In this document: positions 24,473 to 32,321 of the stretch, one piece after another | Layout: the number at the start of each line of letters is the position of its first letter | Position numbering within the stretch: position 1 is the stretch's first letter | Origin: Prauserella marina | Lineage (GTDB): Bacteria; Actinomycetota; Actinomycetes; Mycobacteriales; Pseudonocardiaceae | Length of the DNA: 64,000 bases | Assembly: GCF_002240355.1 (NCBI RefSeq) | Contig: NZ_CP016353.1 | Span: 372,001-436,000, forward strand | Reading direction: 5' to 3' | Program-made: the position numbers and the translations under genes | The notes under the pieces: generated by a model | What the model saw: only the letters and a program-made list of their open reading frames with translations | Told to the model about the DNA's origin: nothing | Databases searched by the model: none

Positions 24473-24495
24473 TCTAACCGCATAAGACGGTTAGA
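24473..24495. promoter_or_regulatory. inverted-repeat operator between hydrolase and CGNR regulator
   Basis: TCTAACCG (24473-24480), a 7-nt spacer, and CGGTTAGA (24488-24495): perfect 8-bp arms in the 46-bp divergent gap. On the minus strand TTGTTT and TAGATT, 18 nt apart, straddle it and could be the hydrolase promoter. Likely bound by the adjacent CGNR protein. Confidence 0.65.
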
Positions 24496-24511
24496 AACAA
24501 GGAGTCTCGAC

Positions 24512-25084
24512 GTGGAGTGGGTTTTCGAAGGAGGGCGGCGCTGTCTCGACCTCGTGAACACGATGCGCGACCGGCACACGGGGGGCAGAGAGCTGCTCGT
24601 GGACGCGGACGCACTCGCGGAATGGCTTCGCCACGGCGGTTTCGCCGTCGATGTCGAGGAGCACCAGGTTTCCACGGTCCGCGCTCTCCGGGAGGCGATC
24701 GACCGCCTGACAAGGGCCGTTTCGGATCGGTGCCCGCCATCGGCAGCCGATGTCGCACTCGTCAACACCACCTCGGCGGCGATCCCAGCCCCCTCGCTGC
24801 ACCTCGCCGACGACGGTTCGCTCACTCTCGTCAGCGGAGAACGCACGCTGGATTCGGTGCTTGCCGTGTTCGCGGTGGATGCCATCGAACTGGTCACCGC
24901 TTCGCCAGTCGTTCGCGTATGTGCCGCCGCCGACTGCGGCATCCGGTTCCTCGACGCCTCACCGAAGCGCAACCGGCAGTGGTGCTCGATGGCCCGATGC
25001 GGCAACAGGGCGAAGGCACGGGCGCACTACGCGCGGCGAAAGCTCAGCGGTGAATCCCCGCGCGGCGGCGCAGGAACACGTTGA
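24512..25084 (+). CDS. CGNR zinc-finger transcriptional regulator (ABATE domain)
   Basis: A 190-aa protein of the CGNR family. The N-terminal ABATE domain starts FEGGRRCLDLVNTMRDR, the family's conserved opening. The C-terminal zinc finger reads VCAAADCGIRFLDASPKRNRQWCSMARCGNRAKARAHYAR (Cys ligands in CAAADC and CSMARCGNR). These are stress- or substrate-responsive regulators in actinobacteria. GTG 24512 follows AAGGAG. It diverges from a dehalogenase-like hydrolase, its probable target. The 3' end overlaps the convergent MpaB gene by 41 bp. Confidence 0.9.
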   Translation: MEWVFEGGRRCLDLVNTMRDRHTGGRELLVDADALAEWLRHGGFAVDVEEHQVSTVRALREAIDRLTRAVSDRCPPSAADVALVNTTSAAIPAPSLHLADDGSLTLVSGERTLDSVLAVFAVDAIELVTASPVVRVCAAADCGIRFLDASPKRNRQWCSMARCGNRAKARAHYARRKLSGESPRGGAGTR

Positions 25085-25883
25085 GCTTGCCGACACCACG
25101 CACGTGCGCCGACCGCATCCCGGTGGGAACACAGCGGCCGACCATGCGCATCGCCGTGCACAGCCGGTCGAACTTGCGTTGCCGGTCCGCCGACCACTCC
25201 AGCCCGAGCCGGTCGCGAAGCCGGGGAGGCAGGGTCGCCGCGATCAGGAAGAGCTGAAGTTCGGCGTGTGCCTTACGAAGCGGCGACCACAGTGCGTCCG
25301 GCAGCCACCTGACCGGCTTCGGCACCGTCCGGATGGTGCCGAACAGCGTGCTGATCGTGTCGTTGGGCCCGAAATCCGCGACCATGTCCGCGTAGTAGCG
25401 CTCGAACGAGGGCCAGTCGGCGGGAAGCTGCCCTTCGCGAAGGCCGAGCCGGTGACCGATGTCGGTGAGCTGCGCGTAGTACTCGTCCAGTTCCGCGCGA
25501 GAAAGCGGAGTGCCGAAAAACCGTTGCGCGTCGACTGCTTGCCTGACGAGTGTCGCGTGCACCCACGCGTATGCCCGCGCGTCGAGCGCCGAGTAGCGAC
25601 GGCCATCGCCGGTGATCCCGGTGAACCGCTTGTGCAGTGCGCGCAGCCGGTCGGCCTCGTACTGCGCGCCGACGGCATCGCCGTACACGTAGATCGACAG
25701 CGAGCCCGCCGTTCGCAGCAACCTGGTCCACGGATCGCGCTGGTAGTCCGAATGATCGCGGACACCGGCCGCGACAACGGGATGCGCGACCTGCAACACC
25801 AGCACCTGGCCCGCGAGCAGGCTCGCCCTGAAATCGCCGAAGTACCGCCACGCGGCGGTCCCCCTGACAACCGGCGGTGCCAC
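25044..25883 (-). CDS. oxygenase MpaB family protein (DUF2236)
   Basis: A 279-aa protein of the DUF2236/MpaB family, related to the latex-clearing oxygenase Lcp and to a fungal mycophenolic-acid cleavage enzyme. Conserved elements are QVAHPVVAAGVRDHSDYQRDPWTRLLRT at the N-terminus (with the heme-associated His), AYAWVHATLV in the middle, and the PDALWSPLR region. GTG 25883 follows GGAAGGAG; a longer open extension is Arg-rich and was rejected. It is the last gene of an apparent amidase-TetR-MpaB operon. Function is inferred as oxidative; the substrate is unknown. Confidence 0.8.
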   Translation of the reverse strand: MAPPVVRGTAAWRYFGDFRASLLAGQVLVLQVAHPVVAAGVRDHSDYQRDPWTRLLRTAGSLSIYVYGDAVGAQYEADRLRALHKRFTGITGDGRRYSALDARAYAWVHATLVRQAVDAQRFFGTPLSRAELDEYYAQLTDIGHRLGLREGQLPADWPSFERYYADMVADFGPNDTISTLFGTIRTVPKPVRWLPDALWSPLRKAHAELQLFLIAATLPPRLRDRLGLEWSADRQRKFDRLCTAMRMVGRCVPTGMRSAHVRGVGKLNVFLRRRAGIHR

Positions 25884-25897
25884 GGTGACTCCTTCCG

Positions 25898-26452
25898 CTA
25901 CCTTCCCGCTCCGCGAACGAGCATCATCAGCGCGTCGGCGGCGGGGGTCGCCGGTGCCTCGCCTGTCGCGAGCCTGCGAAGTTGCAGGCCGCCGATCAAC
26001 GCCACGACGGGACCGACGAGGCGTTCCGGTTCTCCGACGCCGAGGGTACGCAGAATGGTGAGTGCCAGTTCGTCGTAGGCCGCGAAGCATCGGGCGGTCA
26101 CGTCCCGGAGCCCCGGGTCCCTTCCGCCCTGCAAATACAGTTCGAGCGAGGCGATCTCGTCGATCGTCATCGGAAGCCCTTCGAGCACCCTGCCGACCGC
26201 GACGGCGGCGTCCTCGACGCTGAGTTCGTCGGCCTTCCGCGCTCGCGCCAATTCGCCGAGCCTGGCCGTCTCATCGGCCGCGAACAGCAACATCGCTTCC
26301 CGCAGCAGCGCGGTCTGACTGGGGAAGTGATAGGTGAGCGAGCCCAGCGAGACACCTGCCTCAGCGACGATCCTGCGATTGGTCAACCCCGCGACACCCT
26401 GTTCGCCGATGACGCGAAGCGCCGCCCGCAGAATGGCTTCCTTCGTGTTCAC
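25898..26452 (-). CDS. TetR family transcriptional regulator
   Basis: A 184-aa TetR repressor. The N-terminal HTH reads KEAILRAALRVIGEQGVAGLTNRRIVAEAGVSLGSLTYHFPSQ (shown as its two key parts, RAALRVIGEQG and VSLGSLTYHFPS). The C-terminal half is an all-helical ligand domain. GTG 26452 overlaps the upstream amidase stop (GTGA). It sits in the middle of a three-gene operon and probably controls it through the 18-bp palindrome upstream of the amidase. Confidence 0.9.
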   Translation of the reverse strand: MNTKEAILRAALRVIGEQGVAGLTNRRIVAEAGVSLGSLTYHFPSQTALLREAMLLFAADETARLGELARARKADELSVEDAAVAVGRVLEGLPMTIDEIASLELYLQGGRDPGLRDVTARCFAAYDELALTILRTLGVGEPERLVGPVVALIGGLQLRRLATGEAPATPAADALMMLVRGAGR

Positions 26453-27822
26453 GGTGTTCGATCGTGCCAGCGCTGGACGGTTTCCAGTTGCGCGGCAAGA
26501 GCGATCAACAGCTCCTCCGAATCCGACGGCCCCATGAGCTGGGCGCCCATCGGCAATCCGTTCTCCGTGAAACCGGCTGGGACGTTCACGGAAGGCCAGC
26601 CGAGCACGTTCCACGGCCAGGCATAGGGGCACGCGCCGACGATGGCCCTGTCGGTGCGCCAGTTCGGCAACCTGCCGAGCGTGTCCGCGGCAGGGGGAGG
26701 GGTCGCCGTCGTCGGCGTGAGCAGGACGTCGACGTCGGCGAAGACCGAGCCGATCCTCCGCCGCCAGAACGGTTCCGTCCTTCTGGCGAGCGGGAGTATT
26801 CCGCGCAGCAGTTCGCCCGTGCGGGCATTGGCCTGGGTGCGCTCGTCGAGCAGGTCACGCGAAGGCGCCTTCTCGATCCAGTCGGCGACACCGGTGAGCG
26901 AACGGGGAAGGAAGGTGAGCCCGATGAGGCCGTAGCGCGGTCGGACGGGAACCACGGTGTGCCCGAGCGCGGTGAGCGACCTCGCCAGCATCACGACCGC
27001 CGCCCGCACTCTCGGGTCGAGCTTGGCCGGCATCGCGGTGAACGGGCTGCGCAGGCTGATGCCGATGCGCAGTCGCCGGACGCCGGACCTCGCGGCGGCG
27101 AGGTAGGTGCCGTTCGTTCCAGCCGCGACATCGAGCAGCAGCGCCGCGTCGGCGACCGTTCGCGCGAGCGGCCCGTGCCCGGTAAGGCCGTGGAACAGTT
27201 CGGGTTCCGGCGCGGTGGGAATGCGGCCTCGCTGCGGTTTGATGCCGACGAGATGGGTCCAGGCCGCGGGGATGCGCACGGATCCGGCGCCGTCCGATCC
27301 GAGTGCGGCGCCGACGATCCCCGCCGCGACCGCCGCGGCCGAGCCGCCTGAGGACCCGCCTGGCGAATACGCGGTGTTCCACGGATTGCGCGTCACGCCG
27401 AACGCCGCGCCCTCGGTGAACGGCCACTGGCCGACCTCTGGGGTGTTCGTCTTTCCGATGATGACGGCGCCCGCGCGTTTGAGCATCGCGACGACCTCGG
27501 CGTCGGCCTCGGCCACCGGGAAGTCGCCCCGGCAGCCGAAAGCCGTCGGCAATCCGGCGATGTCGGTGTCGTCCTTGATCGCTATCGGGACGCCGAGCAG
27601 TGGCGCCCTTTCTCCCTCCGCGATCCGCCTGTCCGAGAGTTCGGCCTCACGGCGGGCTTCTCGCGCTCGCAGGTGACGGAAGGCGTTGAGCGTCGGCTGG
27701 GCGCGCTTCGCGCGTTCCAGCGCGGCACTCGTGAGTTCGACGGCGGAGACTTTTCCCTCGGCGACCAGCCTGGCCTGTTCGGCTGGTCCCGCGAACGCGA
27801 TGTCCCTCTCGGTGGCGCGCAT
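26449..27822 (-). CDS. amidase (amidase-signature family)
   Basis: A 457-aa amidase hydrolysing an amide bond. The Ser-cisSer-Lys triad is visible: Lys in PIAIKDDTDIAG at about residue 78, the Gly/Ser-rich signature SPGGSSGGSAAAVAAG, and the nucleophile in GSDGAGSVRIPA. The length is usual. ATG 27822 (MRATERDIAF) is chosen over a start 39 bp upstream because the operator palindrome occupies that space. First gene of the operon with TetR and MpaB genes. Substrate unknown; bacterial amidases of this type include enantioselective and peptide amidases. Confidence 0.9.
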   Translation of the reverse strand: MRATERDIAFAGPAEQARLVAEGKVSAVELTSAALERAKRAQPTLNAFRHLRAREARREAELSDRRIAEGERAPLLGVPIAIKDDTDIAGLPTAFGCRGDFPVAEADAEVVAMLKRAGAVIIGKTNTPEVGQWPFTEGAAFGVTRNPWNTAYSPGGSSGGSAAAVAAGIVGAALGSDGAGSVRIPAAWTHLVGIKPQRGRIPTAPEPELFHGLTGHGPLARTVADAALLLDVAAGTNGTYLAAARSGVRRLRIGISLRSPFTAMPAKLDPRVRAAVVMLARSLTALGHTVVPVRPRYGLIGLTFLPRSLTGVADWIEKAPSRDLLDERTQANARTGELLRGILPLARRTEPFWRRRIGSVFADVDVLLTPTTATPPPAADTLGRLPNWRTDRAIVGACPYAWPWNVLGWPSVNVPAGFTENGLPMGAQLMGPSDSEELLIALAAQLETVQRWHDRTP

Positions 27823-27836
27823 GGCTCGCTCCGTCT

Positions 27837-27854
27837 CGTTCGTTCGAACGAACG
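27837..27854. promoter_or_regulatory. 18-bp perfect palindrome, putative TetR operator
   Basis: CGTTCGTTCGAACGAACG is self-complementary across all 18 bases, 15 bp upstream of the amidase start and directly after the DUF998 stop. Size and symmetry suit a TetR dimer; the cognate regulator is the second gene of the operon. Confidence 0.8.
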
Positions 27855-27857
27855 GTA

Positions 27858-28559
27858 TCACCGTGGGCTGGTCAGGCGAAGTCTCGCGGCCCTTCCCGCG
27901 ACCACCAGCAACGCGGCGAGCAGGCAGAAGTAGCTGATGAAGACGATGCGCTGAGTGAACCCGACGGGCAGCGTCGAAGCCAGCATGGAGAAGACGGGAA
28001 CGCCGGGAACGGTGTCGAAGACGTAGCTGACACCGAACAGTCCGAGTCCGACGAGACTGACCTGTAGCAGCCTGACCAGCAGCTGGCGGCTCGCCGCCAT
28101 CGCGGGCAGGCCACGGAGCGTGTCGAGCAACGAGAACGCGATGGCCGGCAGCGAGGCGAACGCGATCACGCTGGCGTACTGGTGGATCTTGCCGCTCACC
28201 GGATTGATGTCCTCGGTGAAAGTCGCGGGAAAGAGGGCCGCGGCGACGAGGCCGAGCGCCGTCGCCCCCACGAGTACCGACGTGGTGCGGTTGATGCTGA
28301 TGCCTGCCGCGGCGAGTGCCCCGCGAACGGCCACCACCGCGAGCGCGAACGAGAGCAGGCTCGCCTCAAGCATTCCCGCGCCGTGATCGGAGAAGGCGTA
28401 CCGGCTGAGCGGATCGGTCAGCGGATTGAACGAGCTGATCGCGTGCAGGATGGTGAGCGTGAACAGTGCCCAGCCGAGTGAAGCCGACGCGACGATCGTC
28501 CACGTGCGGGTCTTCGCCGCGGTCGTGGTGCTCGCGGTCTTCGTTCTCAGCTCGGCCAT
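27858..28559 (-). CDS. DUF998 family membrane protein
   Basis: A 233-aa protein with about six membrane segments and the DUF998 pattern: LGWALFTLTILHAISSFNPLTDPLSRYAFSDHG (start GWALFTLTILHAISS), ALFPATFTEDINPVSGKIHQYASVIAF in the middle, with the conserved Asp and His near a membrane face. DUF998 proteins have no established function. ATG 28559 begins MAELRTKTAST. The stop is 3 bp from the operator of the amidase operon, so readthrough could link the two. Confidence 0.8.
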   Translation of the reverse strand: MAELRTKTASTTTAAKTRTWTIVASASLGWALFTLTILHAISSFNPLTDPLSRYAFSDHGAGMLEASLLSFALAVVAVRGALAAAGISINRTTSVLVGATALGLVAAALFPATFTEDINPVSGKIHQYASVIAFASLPAIAFSLLDTLRGLPAMAASRQLLVRLLQVSLVGLGLFGVSYVFDTVPGVPVFSMLASTLPVGFTQRIVFISYFCLLAALLVVAGRAARLRLTSPR

Positions 28560-28612
28560 GGTAGTAACTTTGGCCTGGCTCAGCTGATTTGTGATCAGGG
28601 GATGTCCCTGAA

Positions 28613-29392
28613 TCACCCCCTACATCGGGTGAAGTCGATCAACGCGAGCGCCTGGTCGTCGTGGCGTTTCGCGCGGGGCCACCTGATGCGGCCGGGGTCG
28701 CCGAGTTCGGCGGCCCGTACGGCGTCGAGCACACCGGCCGCTCCCCGCTCGCGGGCGATGCTCAGCACGGAGGGCCATTCGAGTACGCGGTAGTCGTCGA
28801 CGCCGACGGCGACCCCGTCGGTGGCGAGTACGACCGCTTCGATCTCCTCGCGTGCCCAGCTTCGGCGGAGCGCGCGGTTCGCCGCGCCGGGATCGGCTTC
28901 GGCGACCCAGAAGCCGCCCTCACTGTTGCGCAGCCGGTTGACCTCACCTCTCGTGCGCAGCCTCCCGCTTCCGCGCAGTTCGTCGAGTCTCGTGTCGGCG
29001 ACGACCTCGAAGCCCGACCGTCCGAATGCGACGATCGGGCTGTCGGCGAGCACGAGCGCGTCGATCCTGTCGTCGGTCCAGCGCAGCATGGCGACGGTGC
29101 TGGCAGGCGAATGCCTCCTCGTGAGTCCGCCTGCCTCCGTCACGTCGGCGATGGCCTTGCCGAGTACGGAGCCGAGATCGTCGTAGGGCGCGGCGAGTAA
29201 AAGGCTTTCGATTCGCTCGCCGAGCCGGGTGGCGTACCAGCCGCCGCTCGGCAGCCCCTCCCTGAACTCGGTGGCGCCGTCGAGTACCACGACGGCGTTG
29301 CCGGTGGTCACGACGACGTCTTCGGACGGTCTCGGCAGACCGTCGAGTCCGACGCCCGGCTGTTCGGCGATGTCGACGACTGGCTGGCTCAC
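28613..29392 (-). CDS. PP2C-type protein phosphatase-like protein
   Basis: A 259-aa protein resembling the PP2C/SpoIIE fold. The N-terminal PRPSEDVVVTTGNAVVVLDGATE has the metal-binding Asp of VxDG, and VVLATDGVAVGVDDY and RHDDQALALIDF match the later metal-binding motifs. HSPASTVAMLRW is the usual central strand. The start is taken as GTG 29392 (VSQPVVDIAEQPG). It diverges from an HTH-Clp_N pair across two tandem operator-like repeats, so it may share their control. Confidence 0.75.
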   Translation of the reverse strand: MSQPVVDIAEQPGVGLDGLPRPSEDVVVTTGNAVVVLDGATEFREGLPSGGWYATRLGERIESLLLAAPYDDLGSVLGKAIADVTEAGGLTRRHSPASTVAMLRWTDDRIDALVLADSPIVAFGRSGFEVVADTRLDELRGSGRLRTRGEVNRLRNSEGGFWVAEADPGAANRALRRSWAREEIEAVVLATDGVAVGVDDYRVLEWPSVLSIARERGAAGVLDAVRAAELGDPGRIRWPRAKRHDDQALALIDFTRCRG

Positions 29393-29408
29393 TCGTCGCA
29401 CCGTAGTC

Positions 29409-29452
29409 GTCAACTGGAGTTGACACGCGGGATGGCGTCAACTTTAATTGAC
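29409..29452. promoter_or_regulatory. two tandem operator repeats embracing a sigma70 promoter
   Basis: Two copies of GTCAA-N6-TTGAC: 29409-29424 (a perfect palindrome with 7-bp arms) and 29437-29452, 28 bp centre to centre. A promoter TTGACA (29420-29425), 17 nt, TTTAAT (29443-29448) is embedded in them, predicting a start near 29455, directly before the ATG at 29456. Repression by the downstream HTH protein is the simple reading. Confidence 0.75.
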
Positions 29453-29455
29453 GTC

Positions 29456-29665
29456 ATGACTGAGGCGACAGACCTCGCGGAGAGGGCGGGAGATCGCGAC
29501 CCGCGCGTCGGCCTCCGGGCCGTCGCCGCGTTGCGCAGGCTGCTGGAGCGTTTGGAGGCCGTGCAGGTGCGCAGTGCGCGCGTACACGGCTGGTCCTGGC
29601 AGGACATTGCCGACGAGCTCGGAGTGAGCAGGCAGGCAGTGCACAAGAAGTATGGGAGACGCTGA
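29456..29665 (+). CDS. small HTH regulator paired with a Clp_N protein
   Basis: A 69-aa protein: a helical N-terminus (GLRAVAALRRLLERLEAVQV) followed by an HTH, WSWQDIADELGVSRQAVHKKYG. Such small HTH proteins commonly precede Clp N-terminal domain proteins in actinomycetes. The predicted transcript starts at or next to the ATG, so it is probably leaderless. It overlaps the next gene by one base (TGATG). It probably binds the GTCAA-N6-TTGAC repeats that cover its promoter. Confidence 0.82.
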   Translation: MTEATDLAERAGDRDPRVGLRAVAALRRLLERLEAVQVRSARVHGWSWQDIADELGVSRQAVHKKYGRR

Positions 29666-30198
29666 TGTTCGAACGGTTCACCGGTGACGCGAGGGGGCTA
29701 GTCAAGGAAGCGGTGAGGGAGGCGGCCGAACTCGGCTCACCCGAGATCGACTCCCTGCACCTGCTCGCCGCGCTCGCCCGGTTTCCGGGAGGCGGCGCCG
29801 CGACTCTGCTTTCCGAGTTCGATGTCGCACTCGACGATGTCGTCGCGAGTGTCGCGGTCATCCGCAGGAGGGGCGACCTGAGCGAGGCCGACGCCGAGGC
29901 GCTCGGAAACCTGGGGATCGACGTCGATCAGGTCGTCGAGCGGGTCGAGCGGGAGCACGGCCGCGACGCGCTCGCGAGGCGAAAGCCGAAGAAACCGGGG
30001 CACATTCCGTTCGCCGCCGGTTCGAAGCGTCTTCTCGAACGCTGCCTCGAAGAGGTGGTCATGTTGCGGTCGAAGGAGATCGGCGGCGAGCACATCCTGC
30101 TCGCGATGGCCGCCGTTCCCGGTCCTGCCGCCGACGTTCTCGCCGAGTTCGACGTCACGGCCGAGCGGATCAGGGCAGCGCTGCGGCGCGCGGCGTAG
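29665..30198 (+). CDS. Clp N-terminal domain protein
   Basis: A 177-aa protein made of two Clp_N repeats and no ATPase domain. Repeat one begins MFERFTGDARGLVKEAVREAAELG and has the IDSLHLLAALAR core; repeat two has FAAGSKRLLERCLEEVVMLRSKEIGGEHILLAMA. In ClpA/C this domain recruits adaptors and substrates, so a free copy could act as an adaptor or a ligand sensor. Coupled to the HTH gene by a one-base overlap. The 3' end overlaps convergent yczE by 29 bp. Confidence 0.85.
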   Translation: MFERFTGDARGLVKEAVREAAELGSPEIDSLHLLAALARFPGGGAATLLSEFDVALDDVVASVAVIRRRGDLSEADAEALGNLGIDVDQVVERVEREHGRDALARRKPKKPGHIPFAAGSKRLLERCLEEVVMLRSKEIGGEHILLAMAAVPGPAADVLAEFDVTAERIRAALRRAA

Positions 30199-30823
30199 CG
30201 GGCCGCCACACCGTCCACGGCAGGAAAATCTGGGTGAGCGGGCCGATCGCCAGTGCGTACAGCACGGTTCCCACCCCGACCGCTCCGCCGAGCAGCCAGC
30301 CTGCCGCGAGTACCGCGATCTCGATACCGGTGCGGACAAGCCGCACGGAGCGGCCGGTCCGTGCGGCGAGACCGGTCATCAAGCCGTCCCTCGGGCCCGG
30401 TCCGAGTCGCGCCCCGACGTAGACGGCCGTGGCAAGCCCGTTGAGTGCCACCCCGCCGACGAGCAGCGTGATTTGCCAGCCGAGCAGGTCCTGCTCAGGG
30501 AGTACGAGTCGCACGAGGTCGACGGTGACCGAGACGATCACGACGTTGGCGATCGTGCCGACGCCGGGTCGTTGCCTGAGCGGGATCCAGAGCAGCAGTA
30601 CCACGAGCGACGCGACCGCGACGGCCGTGCCGAAGCTCAGCCCGGTGTGGTTCGTGATCCCTTCGTGCAGCGCGTTCCACGGGTTGAGGCCCAGCTCGGC
30701 CCTGGTCAGCATGGCCGTGCTCGCACCGTAGAGCGCGAGTCCCGCGAAGAGCTGGCTAAGCCTGCGGGTGGGTGCCACCGTGACGGATACCGGGTGAAGG
30801 TCGATCTGTTGGTTTCGGGCCAC
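30170..30823 (-). CDS. YczE-like integral membrane protein
   Basis: A 217-aa protein with about five membrane segments. Family elements are LGLNPWNALHEGITNHTGLSFG near the first helices, RPGVGTIANVVIVSVTVD, and ARLGPGPRDGLMTGLAARTG, typical of the YczE/YyaS/YitT-related group. It diverges from a MocR-type regulator 62 bp away, the arrangement seen for YczR-YczE, in which the regulator controls the membrane protein. GTG 30823 is the likely start; the frame extends further but antisense to the regulator. Confidence 0.82.
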   Translation of the reverse strand: MARNQQIDLHPVSVTVAPTRRLSQLFAGLALYGASTAMLTRAELGLNPWNALHEGITNHTGLSFGTAVAVASLVVLLLWIPLRQRPGVGTIANVVIVSVTVDLVRLVLPEQDLLGWQITLLVGGVALNGLATAVYVGARLGPGPRDGLMTGLAARTGRSVRLVRTGIEIAVLAAGWLLGGAVGVGTVLYALAIGPLTQIFLPWTVWRPATPRAAALP

Positions 30824-30835
30824 CGGATCACTATC

Positions 30836-30881
30836 AAGGTCCAATGCTTGAGTTGACCATAGCCAATTTGCAAGAATTGGC
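30836..30881. promoter_or_regulatory. repeat-rich MocR binding region between yczE and the regulator
   Basis: GCCAATT (30862-30868), a 6-nt spacer and AATTGGC (30875-30881) form a perfect inverted repeat. AAGGTCCAAT (30836-30845) supplies a further CCAAT in direct orientation, 21 bp before the first. MocR-family regulators typically bind direct and inverted repeats of this kind. The right arm touches the start codon of the regulator. Confidence 0.65.
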
Positions 30882-30884
30882 CTT

Positions 30885-32321
30885 GTGAACGCTCCTTTTC
30901 CGTTGGGTGGACGGGTAGCTGGCCCCCGATTGGCCGAGTTGCTGGGTGACTGGCGACGAAATGGTTCCCGGCAGGGCGCCGGTGACCTCGCCGCTGCCGT
31001 CCGGTTGTGCGTGCTCGACGGGCGCCTTCTTCCCGGGACGAGGCTGCCGGCCGAACGCGAGGTCGCCGAATCGCTCGGCGTCAGCAGGACGCTCATCGGC
31101 TCCGCGCTCGACCGGCTCCGCTCCGAAGGGCTCGTCGCGAGCAGGCAGGGTGCCGGTTCGTGGATCACGGCACCCGAGGCGGAGGCATTCGAACCGGCTG
31201 GCGCCGATCTCGACCTCATCGACCTCACCCGCGCCGCTCCGCCCGCCGTTCCCGGCCTGCTCGGCGCCATGGACGCGGCAAGGAGCACGCTGACCCCGGA
31301 GTTGCTGGACACCGGCTACCTCGTCAGGGGACTGCCGATATTGCGGGAACGCATCGCCCGCCGCTACACCGAGCGGGGGTTGCCGACCGACCCCGACCAG
31401 ATCGTCGTCACGGGTGGCGCGCAGAACGCGTTCGCGATCGTGCTCCGCGCCCTCACCAGTCCCGGCGACAGGGTGCTCCTCGAACAGCCGTGCTATCCCA
31501 ACACCCCGGAAGCGATCCGCGCGGCGAGCATCCTGCCGGTGGTGGTCGCCGTCGACCCCGAGGTGGGCTGGGACGTCACCGGCATCGAGGCCGCGCTGCG
31601 GCAGGCAGGCCCGAGACTCGCCTACTTCGTGGTCGACTTCCACAACCCGACCGGTCTGCGGATGCCGGTGGAACAGCGCGAACACCTCGCCGCCGTGCTC
31701 GCGAACACCCGCACGCTCGCCGTTGTCGACGAGACGGTCGCCGAACTCGGCCTCGAAGAAGACGGCGAGCCCGTGCCCCCACTCGCCGCTTTCGCGGGGG
31801 ACTGGGCCATCACCATCGGATCGGCCGCGAAGTCGCACTGGGGCGGACTCCGCCTCGGCTGGTTGCGGGCTTCGGAGGAACTGGTCGGCCGAATCGTGTC
31901 GGCGCGGCATTCACTCGACCTCGGCTCACCGGTGTTCGAACAACTCGTACTCGCGGAACTGCTCGCGGCCGATCACATCCTTTCCCGTCGAAGGGCGGTC
32001 ATCCGACCGCGAAGGGACGCGCTCGTCGCCGCCGTGCGCGAGCACTGCCCAGAGTGGACATTCCGGATTCCAGAGGGCGGGTTGTCCTTGTGGTGCAAGC
32101 TTCCCGAGCCGATGAGCACCCGGCTGAGCGTCGCTGCCGTCAATCACGGAGTGCGGATCGTGCCCGGCGCGCGGTTCGGTGTACACGGTGGACTCGAACG
32201 GTGGCTTCGCCTGCCCTACACGCAGGAGGCCGACCGGCTCGACGAAGCGGTTCGCAGGCTCGGTCTCGCCGCTTCCGCGTTGCGGCCCGCTCCCCGCGTC
32301 ACGGAGAGCACGGTCACCTGA
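30885..32321 (+). CDS. MocR family regulator (GntR HTH fused to PLP aminotransferase domain)
   Basis: A 478-aa fusion. The winged-helix GntR domain covers about residues 30-100 (PGTRLPAEREVAESLGVSRT, SEGLVASRQGAGSWI). A fold-type I aminotransferase domain follows, with GGAQNAFAIVLRAL, DFHNPTGLRMP and the PLP-binding Lys in SAAKSHWGGLRLGW. MocR proteins are regulators sensing PLP or amino compounds. Facing yczE, this is most like YczR. GTG 30885 is chosen as the first start after the inverted repeat. The gene ends before the structured gap at 32322-32780. Confidence 0.9.
   Translation: MNAPFPLGGRVAGPRLAELLGDWRRNGSRQGAGDLAAAVRLCVLDGRLLPGTRLPAEREVAESLGVSRTLIGSALDRLRSEGLVASRQGAGSWITAPEAEAFEPAGADLDLIDLTRAAPPAVPGLLGAMDAARSTLTPELLDTGYLVRGLPILRERIARRYTERGLPTDPDQIVVTGGAQNAFAIVLRALTSPGDRVLLEQPCYPNTPEAIRAASILPVVVAVDPEVGWDVTGIEAALRQAGPRLAYFVVDFHNPTGLRMPVEQREHLAAVLANTRTLAVVDETVAELGLEEDGEPVPPLAAFAGDWAITIGSAAKSHWGGLRLGWLRASEELVGRIVSARHSLDLGSPVFEQLVLAELLAADHILSRRRAVIRPRRDALVAAVREHCPEWTFRIPEGGLSLWCKLPEPMSTRLSVAAVNHGVRIVPGARFGVHGGLERWLRLPYTQEADRLDEAVRRLGLAASALRPAPRVTESTVT

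Noticed and set aside
23605-25005. Hydrolase frame extended upstream to 25005
   Set aside because: The extension runs antisense through the CGNR gene and operator and is Ser/Thr/Arg low complexity; the hydrolase starts at 24465.
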